Part shown: positions 35,647 to 42,504 of the stretch, piece by piece
Position numbering within the stretch: position 1 is the stretch's first letter
How the letters are laid out: each line of letters begins with the position of its first letter
Assembly (NCBI RefSeq): GCF_900100945.1
Contig: NZ_FNCG01000001.1
Coordinates: forward strand, 744,001-808,000
DNA: 64,000 nt
Direction of reading: 5' to 3'
DNA from: Mucilaginibacter gossypii
GTDB lineage: Bacteria > Bacteroidota > Bacteroidia > Sphingobacteriales > Sphingobacteriaceae
Position numbers and translations under genes: made by a program
Notes under the pieces: model-generated
Databases searched by the model: none
What the model was told of the DNA's origin: nothing
What the model saw: the letters and a program-made list of their open reading frames with translations, nothing else

Positions 35647-37379
35647 TGGAAAAGAAACTAAATATATTATTTTATATAATGCTCGTATTGGCGGGCTGCC
35701 TGCTCATTACCAACGCGCTGGCACAGGATAACCTGAGCCGTACTGTAACGCTCAGTGTTAAACAAAAAAAGATAGCCGAGATACTGACCATTATCGGTGA
35801 AAAAGGTAAGTTTTATTTCTCATACAGCAATGATGTCATTAAAACTGATAGTGTGGTGAGCATAGTATCATCCGGGCAAACAATTAAAAGCCTGCTTGAT
35901 GAGCTGTTTCATGGCAGGGTTGATTATAAGGAGTCGCCGGGATATATTATACTCCGGCCTACCCCATACAGGTTAACCCTTGTGCCTGATACCCTGGCCG
36001 GGCCAGGCAATGTTTATTACATCAGCGGTTACGTGTATGATGATTTCACCGGCAAAAAACTTTACAATGCCAGTGTTTATGAAAAAAATTCGCTGGAATC
36101 AACCCTTACCGATCAGAACGGTTACTTCCAGCTCAAGATAAAAGCCAATGGTATGATTACTCTTAATGTAAGTAAGGAGCTATATCGTGATACCAGTATC
36201 AATTTTTTAAATAATGTAAACGTATCCATAAAATCACGCGAATATTATTACAGCGCCGATGCCGCAAATTCAAAATCAGACAGGAGCTGGCTGGGCAGAA
36301 TGTTCCTTTCATCAGGCCAGAAAATACAGAACCTTAATTTAGGCGGTTACCTTTCAACGGTTCCGGTACAAACCTCGCTTTTACCAAGTTTAGGAAGCCA
36401 TGGTATGATGAGCGGGCAAATTGTCAATAACTTTTCGCTCAATATTTTAGGGGGGTATAACGGTGGCGTTAATGGCGTTGAACTTGGGGGACTGTTTAAT
36501 ATCAACAAACAGGAAGTTAAATATGTACAGGCGGCCGGGCTCTTTAATATTGTTGGGGGTAACAGCAAAGGCGTTCAACTGGCCGGCATTAATAATAACG
36601 ACCAGAAAAACATAGAAGGTATCCAGGCGGCGGGCATATATAATATGGTAAAAGACAGTCTTAAGGGTGTTCAGCTTGCCGGGATCTTTAACCACGTGAG
36701 AAATAGCAAAGGTATCCAGGCGGCAGGTATTTACAATTACACCCGGAAAAACAACAAAGGTTTTAGTATTGCAGGGATAGCCAATGTTACAGGCAACGAC
36801 GCAAGTGGAATGCAGATGGCAGGAATTTTTAATAAAGCCCGGGTAATAAAAGGTGTGTCATTTGCTATGGTAAATATTGCCGATACGCTTGATGGTTATG
36901 GCATCGGCTTATTGAATATTTCGCGTAATGGATATGCTAAAATTGAAGTGTACAGTAACGAGATCACTACAACAAACATCGCCTTTAAATCGGGGAATGC
37001 TAAACTGTATTCCATCATATCAGGCGGCGTTAATTTTACAGATAAGCATGTTTATTATAGCACAGGTTTTGGCTTAGGTCACGATTTTATCTTCAATAAC
37101 AATATGTCACTGTCAGCTGAAGGTTCGACTCACTTACTATTGGCAAAAGGATGGAAAAACCAAAATCAGATAAACCGGGTAAGCGCGTTGCTCAATTTCA
37201 GGGCAGGTTCAAAAGTTAGCTTCTTTGCAGGGCCGTCATTTAACGTTTACACAAACTATGGCCATCATCCCGGTGACGGCGATATTCAGCAGATCATAAA
37301 AAACAAACCCGGTTTGATTGATTGGGGTAACCGCACAAAAGGTTGGATCGGTTGGTCGGCCGGTATCACGATATTGTAA
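35646..37379 (+). CDS. STN-domain protein with surface repeats, not a TonB receptor
   Basis: The 577-residue exported protein has a signal peptide (about 1-27, ending ALAQ), an STN domain (about 28-105; VKQKKIAEILTIIGEKGKFYFSY is split here as AEILTIIGEKGKFYFSY) and a carboxypeptidase-regulatory-like domain (about 125-195; ISGYVYDDFTGKKLYNASV). There is no TonB plug or SusC barrel. Instead about nine repeats of the form G-V/I-Q-x-A-G-I/L-F/Y-N follow (about 275-420), recalling LA_2272-type surface repeats, and then a strand-rich C-terminus that could be a small barrel. It stands where a SusC would be in a sigma/FecR operon, so it is probably a signal transducer. The function is inferred. Confidence 0.75.
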   Translation: MEKKLNILFYIMLVLAGCLLITNALAQDNLSRTVTLSVKQKKIAEILTIIGEKGKFYFSYSNDVIKTDSVVSIVSSGQTIKSLLDELFHGRVDYKESPGYIILRPTPYRLTLVPDTLAGPGNVYYISGYVYDDFTGKKLYNASVYEKNSLESTLTDQNGYFQLKIKANGMITLNVSKELYRDTSINFLNNVNVSIKSREYYYSADAANSKSDRSWLGRMFLSSGQKIQNLNLGGYLSTVPVQTSLLPSLGSHGMMSGQIVNNFSLNILGGYNGGVNGVELGGLFNINKQEVKYVQAAGLFNIVGGNSKGVQLAGINNNDQKNIEGIQAAGIYNMVKDSLKGVQLAGIFNHVRNSKGIQAAGIYNYTRKNNKGFSIAGIANVTGNDASGMQMAGIFNKARVIKGVSFAMVNIADTLDGYGIGLLNISRNGYAKIEVYSNEITTTNIAFKSGNAKLYSIISGGVNFTDKHVYYSTGFGLGHDFIFNNNMSLSAEGSTHLLLAKGWKNQNQINRVSALLNFRAGSKVSFFAGPSFNVYTNYGHHPGDGDIQQIIKNKPGLIDWGNRTKGWIGWSAGITIL

Positions 37380-37424
37380 GTGTGCTTTAATATGGTCAAA
37401 TTTGTGCAAACCAATAATCACCTG

Positions 37425-37895
37425 ATGAAAAAAATCCTTTACCTCATTTTGTTCTGCACATCGTCGGCTTGTTTTGCCCAGGAGGCTAATAAAGACGTGA
37501 CTTTTTTAAACCCATCCACAGTCGGTAAGCCATTTGGCTATTCTCACGCTGTAATTGTTGACCTGGGTAAAAATAAAATGGTGATCATGTCGGGCCAGGT
37601 TGGTTTGGATCAGGCCGGTAAGCTTGCCGGCAAAGGTGATCTGGCGAGCCAAACTGAACAGGTTTTTACTAATATCAAAAACATTGTTGAGGCTGCAGGC
37701 GGCACCATGAATGATTTGGTTGAGTTGAACTACTATATCATAGACGCATCGCAGGTACAGGTAGTTCGTAATATAAGGGATAGATATGTGGATACAAAGC
37801 AACCACCGGTAAGTACACTGGTGCAGGTAAGCAAGCTTTTCAGAGATGATATTTTAATTGAGATAAAAGCGACGGCTGTTATCAAAAAGAAGTGA
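37425..37895 (+). CDS. Exported RidA-family protein
   Basis: The protein has 156 residues from the ATG at 37425, where a signal peptide (MKKILYLILFCTSSACFAQ) begins; a GTG frame extends to 37380. The RidA/YjgF fold follows, with MSGQVGLDQAGKLAGKGD, QVFTNIKNIVEAAGGTMND and PVSTLVQVSKL. The Arg that binds substrate carboxylates in imine deaminases of this family is not clear: the usual R before the final strand is replaced by LVQVSKLFRDD. It follows the STN-repeat gene by 45 bases. RidA proteins are normally cytosolic, so export points to another role. Confidence 0.82.
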   Translation: MKKILYLILFCTSSACFAQEANKDVTFLNPSTVGKPFGYSHAVIVDLGKNKMVIMSGQVGLDQAGKLAGKGDLASQTEQVFTNIKNIVEAAGGTMNDLVELNYYIIDASQVQVVRNIRDRYVDTKQPPVSTLVQVSKLFRDDILIEIKATAVIKKK

Positions 37896-37906
37896 GGTTG
37901 ATATTA

Positions 37907-37937
37907 AGCCTGCGAAGTTTTAAAAACTTCGCAGGCT
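37907..37937. terminator. Hairpin after the RidA gene
   Basis: A perfect 14-base stem (37907-37920 with 37924-37937) has a three-base loop. There is no long T tract, but the arms end in T/A runs. Confidence 0.7.
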
Positions 37938-37974
37938 GATTTACGTGTTACCACTTTTTATTGGCAGCCCTTGC

Positions 37975-37982
37975 TACCTTTG
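37975..37982 (+). promoter_or_regulatory. Isolated TAnnTTTG box
   Basis: TACCTTTG fits the -7 consensus but has only a weak T-rich -33 region. A transcript from here would run about 80 bases to the hairpin ending at 38070. Confidence 0.25.
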
Positions 37983-38031
37983 CCTATGCAGCAGTTACCT
38001 CATTTGCCTTATTGCCAAAGGCCATTAAATT

Positions 38032-38070
38032 AAAAAAAACCGACGACAGGTTACCTTGTCGCCGGTTTTT
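38032..38070. terminator. Bidirectional terminator after the sugar dehydrogenase gene
   Basis: A GC-rich stem with one mismatch (38036-38050 with 38054-38069) is flanked by eight A residues on the left and five T residues on the right. It works best on the minus strand, for the gene ending at 38147. Confidence 0.8.
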
Positions 38071-38146
38071 ATGTCTTATTTTTACCTGTGAGGCAATACT
38101 TGTAAGTAAGATTATCAATGATAAAATGAGGGCTTTTCTTAGTCCG

Positions 38147-39457
38147 TTATTGTTTTTTATAGGTGATTTTATAAATATTTCCAGCTACATCATCGGTAAC
38201 GTAAAGTGAGCCATCGGGGGCTTGCGCCAAGCCGCATGGACGGTGGGCCGCAGCGCCCGAAGCAGTATTAGCAGCAGAGCCAGAAAAGCCGTCGGCAAAA
38301 ACTTCCCACTGACCATTAGGCTTGCCATCTTTAAACGGTTGAAATACCACGAAGTAACCAGCCTGCGGTTCAGGTGCGCGGTTCCATGAACCATGAAAAG
38401 CTATGAATGCACCATTTTTATATTTCGCGGGGAACTGATCGCCGGTGTAAAATAACAGGCCGTTAGGGGCAAGGTGGCCCGGATAAGCAGCTGCAGGGTC
38501 GATAGCATTTTTTCCGCCTTCAATCTTGCCGTCGCCGCCATATTCAGGCATCAGCATTTTTTTATGTTGTTCCTGGTCGTAATACATATAAGGCCAGCCT
38601 GCATTATCTCCTTTTTTAAGCGCATACATACACTCGGCAGGTAATATGGCCGATTGTTTAGCGGTGAAATATTGTGGATAGAATTCAAAAAGCTGGTCGC
38701 GGCCGTGCTGCATTACAAAAAGCTGGTTGTTTTGCTGGTTCCAGGTGATACCTACAACATTACGCAGACCGGTGGCATAACGTATACCATCGCCATAATG
38801 CTGGTTCAATTTATCTGCTTTAAACTGCCAGATGCCGCCGGCCGAATCTAAAATAGGGCAGCCCTTTTGGCCCGGGGAACCTTTTTTTCGGTCTTCAACC
38901 TGGCAGGCATTTGAGTAAGCGCCAATGTTTACGTAAATGTTGCCATCGTTATCAAGCGTTATGGCCTTAGCTTCATGCTCATGACGGCTAATAAGGCCGG
39001 TAACAATTTTTTCGGGCTGGTCAGCATTGATTACCTCGCCCTTATCGTTCAGTTTATAACGAAAAACCTCTTCATCCGACGATGCATACAGGTACCCGTT
39101 TTTAATCGACATGCCTGTGCCGCTATAAGCGCCAAAGCTGTTCTTTACGGTTGCCTTGCCGCCATCTTCGTGAAGCATTAATATCCCCTTGTTGTTTTTA
39201 ACATTTGTAAGCTTTACATAGATGTCGCCTTGCGGTGTAATGGCAATATGGCGGGTGCCACCAAGTTTTTCAGCAATAATACTGGCGCTAAAGCCTTCAG
39301 GAGTTTTAATACCCGCGTTTTCTGTTGATGGAGCAGGAGTAGAAGTGCTATCAGCAGTTTTCTTTGAGTCGCTATTACTTTTGCAGGCTGTAATAAACAT
39401 AATACCTCCCATAGCAACTACAGGCAGTATGGAACGTAATAATTTGCGGTTTTTCAT
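38147..39457 (-). CDS. PQQ-type sugar (sorbosone-like) dehydrogenase lipoprotein
   Basis: The 436-residue lipoprotein has a lipobox MFITAC (about Cys 25), a Ser/Thr-rich linker and a six-bladed beta-propeller (about 50-436). Propeller motifs include GGTRHIAITPQGDIYV, RHEHEAKAITLDNDGNIYVNIG, YATGLRNVVGITWN, FIAFHGSWNR and PDGSLYVTDD. The group contains soluble PQQ glucose and sorbosone dehydrogenases, which oxidise sugars in the periplasm. Whether PQQ is bound cannot be told from sequence. It is monocistronic, with its own terminator. Confidence 0.8.
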   Translation of the reverse strand: MKNRKLLRSILPVVAMGGIMFITACKSNSDSKKTADSTSTPAPSTENAGIKTPEGFSASIIAEKLGGTRHIAITPQGDIYVKLTNVKNNKGILMLHEDGGKATVKNSFGAYSGTGMSIKNGYLYASSDEEVFRYKLNDKGEVINADQPEKIVTGLISRHEHEAKAITLDNDGNIYVNIGAYSNACQVEDRKKGSPGQKGCPILDSAGGIWQFKADKLNQHYGDGIRYATGLRNVVGITWNQQNNQLFVMQHGRDQLFEFYPQYFTAKQSAILPAECMYALKKGDNAGWPYMYYDQEQHKKMLMPEYGGDGKIEGGKNAIDPAAAYPGHLAPNGLLFYTGDQFPAKYKNGAFIAFHGSWNRAPEPQAGYFVVFQPFKDGKPNGQWEVFADGFSGSAANTASGAAAHRPCGLAQAPDGSLYVTDDVAGNIYKITYKKQ

Positions 39458-39731
39458 GGTGAAAATTAATGGTTATTAAATTAAGTAAATATACCGATAA
39501 TCCTAAAATCTCTTTTGTAGTAATCGAGTAACATTGTTGATTTTTTTTAAGCATATCAATTAATAAAATTTGGCAACAATAGATTGCGGCCTTAATTGTT
39601 TGAAATAAAATTTGGTTAAAAGACTTGCGGGTAAAACATAGTATCAATCAACTAATGTTGTGACATATAATGCTGTGTTTGATTAAACCATTGCTGATAG
39701 ATATCGTCCTAACTATATAAAATTTACAATT

Positions 39732-40535
39732 ATGAAAAAGTTAGCCATATTATCAGCAATAGCAGCCGGAAGCTTATTTATCAGTAAAGCCAACGCACAG
39801 GTATCTATACAATTTGGTATCAATATCCCCGCTCATCGCGTTTACGTACCTGCCCCTCCTCCGCCAGTAGTTGAAGAAGAGCCTGTTTATGATGATAATG
39901 TAAATGTTAGTGACGACGATGATTATTACTATTTACCGGAAGTAGAAGCTTACTATAATGTAGGAGCCGGATGCTACTACTACAATGACGGAAGCCGCTG
40001 GGTAAGCTGTGCTTACCTGCCAGGCGCTTACCGGGACTATAACTGGCGTACCGCTGTGCGTTACGAAGTAAGAGCTCCACGACCATACTTGCGTCACGAT
40101 TTTTACAGGCAAAGGTGGGGCGGTTACATGGGCGACCACGGTAACTGGGGGCACCGCTTTGACAGAAGGCCTGCAGGTGGCTATGCTTATCGCCCGGGTT
40201 GGGGTGGTGATCGTGGAAACTGGGGCAGAAGGCCTAATCCATATGATAACCGTGGTAACTGGGGAAGTGGCAGGGATGATCATAACTGGAGCAACGGTAA
40301 TCATGACCGTGGTAACTGGGGTAATGGAAACCAGTCTGACAATAACAACCATGGTAATCATGGCGGATGGGGTAACGGACAGCCTAACAATGGCAACAAT
40401 GATAACCATGGCGGTCATGACAATCGCGGCAACTGGGGTGGCCGACCATCGAACGGCGGCGGTTATGACAGGGGCAATGGTGGCGAGCGTTTTTCTCAAA
40501 ATGGAAATTACGGCCGCGGCATGCGCAGGTTTTAA
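39732..40535 (+). CDS. Secreted Gly/Asn/Trp-rich protein
   Basis: The 267-residue protein has a signal peptide (about 1-22, ending SKANAQ), a proline-rich and acidic stretch (about 32-70) and a tyrosine-rich core with YYNVGAGCYYYNDGSRW. The C-terminal 140 residues are dominated by Gly, Asn, Asp and Arg, with recurring GNWG motifs. No enzyme fold is visible. Such proteins are common, highly variable envelope proteins of Bacteroidota, and the tail is probably disordered. It is followed by a clear terminator. The repeats create long but spurious overlapping frames. Confidence 0.8.
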   Translation: MKKLAILSAIAAGSLFISKANAQVSIQFGINIPAHRVYVPAPPPPVVEEEPVYDDNVNVSDDDDYYYLPEVEAYYNVGAGCYYYNDGSRWVSCAYLPGAYRDYNWRTAVRYEVRAPRPYLRHDFYRQRWGGYMGDHGNWGHRFDRRPAGGYAYRPGWGGDRGNWGRRPNPYDNRGNWGSGRDDHNWSNGNHDRGNWGNGNQSDNNNHGNHGGWGNGQPNNGNNDNHGGHDNRGNWGGRPSNGGGYDRGNGGERFSQNGNYGRGMRRF

Positions 40536-40561
40536 TATTCTAACTCCCTATATATTAACTG

Positions 40562-40591
40562 AAAGGTCGCCTGGTATGGGCGATCTTTTTT
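40562..40591 (+). terminator. Terminator after the Gly/Asn-rich gene
   Basis: A ten-pair stem (40562-40571 with 40579-40588, one G-T wobble) has a seven-base loop and a run of six T residues. Confidence 0.85.
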
Positions 40592-40668
40592 GTTTTATAT
40601 GTTGTTGTGCATTTTTGAGTTATGTTGCATGCATTAATTAATAAGTAATATAAACCATTTATTATCTA

Positions 40669-40707
40669 CTAAACCTGTTTAGCATTACCATTTATATTAT
40701 ATATTTG
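40669..40707 (+). promoter_or_regulatory. lacI-type promoter with overlapping palindrome
   Basis: TATATTTG at 40700-40707 matches TAnnTTTG, with TTTA (40678-40681) 18 bases upstream. The palindrome CTAAAC-CT-GTTTAG (40669-40682) covers the -33 element and could be an autoregulatory operator. Confidence 0.55.
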
Positions 40708-40726
40708 GTTTTAAAATACTAAATCC

Positions 40727-41740
40727 TTGAAGAAGAAATTATCTATAGTTGACATTGCCAATAGTCTGAATATATCTAAAACTACCGTATCTTTTATCCT
40801 TAATGGTCGCGCACAGGAAAAACGCATCAGCGACGAGCTGGTGAAGCGAGTACTTCAATATGTAAAAGAGGTTGGTTATAAACCCAATTCGTTAGCCAAA
40901 AGTTTACGCACCGGCAAATCAAATATCATTGGCTTGCTGGTGCAGGATATTTCCAATCATTTTTTTGCCACAATAGCACGCCGCATAGAGGATCTCGCTT
41001 ACCAAAATGGGTATAAGATCATTTACAGCAGTACAGATAACGATACGCAAAAAACGCGCGAACTGATAGCTATGTTTCGCGACAGGCATGTTGACGGCTA
41101 CATTATTACCCCGCCCGATAATATTGAAGAGGATATCAGCGACTTGATCAAAGATGGTTTCCCGGTGGTGCTTTTTGACCGCTACCTGCCTAAAGTAGCT
41201 ACCGACTATGTAGTGGTTGATAACCTGTTCAGCACCTTCAACGCCACACAATATCTTATTGATAAGGGACATAAAAATATTGCTTTTATAACTTATAGCT
41301 CTATCCAAACTCAAATGATAGAAAGGCTTGAGGGTTATGAAAAAGCCATGCACCAAAGCAAATTAAAACCCAATATAACCGAGGTCGATTTTCACACTAC
41401 CGTTCAGGAGATGCTTAAGTTAATGACAAACTTCCTGGAAAAAAATAAGGATGTCGATGCTATTCTGTTCGCCAATAATCATTTGGGTAAATGCGGTTTG
41501 AAGGCCATCCGTAAGGCAGGTAAAAATATACCGGGTGATATTGCTTTGATCGCGTTTGACGATTACGAACTTTTTGAATTGTATACCCCGGCTGTTACCG
41601 CTATAGCTCAGCCAATTGACGAAATAGCCGACAACGTGATCAAGCTGCTGATGGAAAGGCTTAACGCTACTGTCCCTGAAGAAAAAAATCAACACATAAC
41701 ATTAGCAACCGAACTAATTATCAGGGATTCATCAAACTAA
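40727..41740 (+). CDS. LacI-family transcriptional regulator
   Basis: The 337-residue protein starts at a TTG (40727); no ATG is available before the HTH, which begins within five residues (LSIVDIANSLNISKTTVSFILNG). The hinge helix is KPNSLAKSLRTGKSNIIGLLV. The periplasmic-binding-protein-like effector domain fills about 62-337 (HVDGYIITPPDN, DYVVVDNLFST, ALIAFDDYELFELYTP). It is a sugar-responsive repressor or activator. No carbohydrate gene is adjacent, but a LacI-type palindrome lies upstream of the GH35 gene 11 kb away. Confidence 0.92.
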   Translation: MKKKLSIVDIANSLNISKTTVSFILNGRAQEKRISDELVKRVLQYVKEVGYKPNSLAKSLRTGKSNIIGLLVQDISNHFFATIARRIEDLAYQNGYKIIYSSTDNDTQKTRELIAMFRDRHVDGYIITPPDNIEEDISDLIKDGFPVVLFDRYLPKVATDYVVVDNLFSTFNATQYLIDKGHKNIAFITYSSIQTQMIERLEGYEKAMHQSKLKPNITEVDFHTTVQEMLKLMTNFLEKNKDVDAILFANNHLGKCGLKAIRKAGKNIPGDIALIAFDDYELFELYTPAVTAIAQPIDEIADNVIKLLMERLNATVPEEKNQHITLATELIIRDSSN

Positions 41741-41797
41741 TGAACTATTTTGCAGGATGAATTCGGGGTGATGGTGTACCAGGTCTTGAACGATTGA

Positions 41798-42484
41798 TCA
41801 TTTCAATTCATCTTGCAAAACTGCCCAAACATTATTGGCTACAATCTTCGCACCCTGAGCAGTAGGGTGGATGCCATCGCCCTGGTTAAGTGATGGTACG
41901 CCTCCAACGCCTTGCAATAAAAAGGGGACAAGGGCCATATTGTTTTTTTTAGCCAGATGGGGGAAAACGTTTTTAAACTTACCGGTATAATCGGCGCCCA
42001 TGTTCGGCGGTACTTGCATGCCCAGCAAAACAAGTTTAGCATCAGGATATTTGGCTTTTACCTTATCTACTATGGACTGAAGATTTTTGGCGGTTTCGTT
42101 TACCGGAATCCCGCGAAGGCCGTCGTTAGCCCCCAGCTCCAATACAAAAACGTCTACTTTTTGCTTTAACAGCCAGTCTATGCGGCCATTGCCGCCTGCA
42201 GTAGTTTCGCCGCTTAATCCGGCATTTATTACTTTATACGGTAATTTTAATGAATCAACCCGGCGACTGATTACACCCGGAAATGCATCGGCAGGGTCAT
42301 CAAGACCATAACCGGCAGTGAGGCTATCGCCAAAAAATAAAACTATTTTTTTTGAAGCCGAATCAGTTTTAGCAGTTTCTGTGGCAGCTTGCGTCTGATC
42401 ATTGTTTGATGATTTAGCACCGTCACCGCAACCCGCCATTGTAAGGGCCGCAAGCAAGATACCGCTTAATGTAACTTTGTTCAT
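41798..42484 (-). CDS. TesA-like SGNH esterase lipoprotein
   Basis: The protein has 228 residues from the ATG at 42484, chosen because the lipoprotein signal (MNKVTLSGILLAALTMAGC) starts there. All SGNH blocks are present: FFGDSLTAGYGL (catalytic Ser), GLSGETTAGG, LGANDGLRG and the DGIHPTAQG Asp/His pair. It hydrolyses acyl esters or thioesters in the periplasm. It is followed upstream on the same strand by a YbbP-like permease and YbbA-like ATPase, the same functional set as tesA-ybbA-ybbP of E. coli. Confidence 0.88.
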   Translation of the reverse strand: MNKVTLSGILLAALTMAGCGDGAKSSNNDQTQAATETAKTDSASKKIVLFFGDSLTAGYGLDDPADAFPGVISRRVDSLKLPYKVINAGLSGETTAGGNGRIDWLLKQKVDVFVLELGANDGLRGIPVNETAKNLQSIVDKVKAKYPDAKLVLLGMQVPPNMGADYTGKFKNVFPHLAKKNNMALVPFLLQGVGGVPSLNQGDGIHPTAQGAKIVANNVWAVLQDELK

Positions 42485-42504
42485 ATAAAATAAATACAAT
42501 GCGC

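Noticed and set aside
37961..38209. 82-codon frame downstream of the RidA gene
   Set aside because: It spans a terminator hairpin and overlaps the convergent sugar dehydrogenase gene.
39933..40499. 188-codon frame on the minus strand
   Set aside because: It is antisense to the Gly/Asn-rich repeat region; its Val/Ile/Thr monotony is the mirror of the GNWG repeats.
40159..40641. 160-codon frame on the plus strand
   Set aside because: It overlaps the Gly/Asn-rich gene in another frame, crosses its terminator, and is made of repeat-derived Met/Thr/Val runs.
40919..41356. 145-codon frame antisense to the LacI gene
   Set aside because: The LacI protein on the other strand is full-length and unmistakable.
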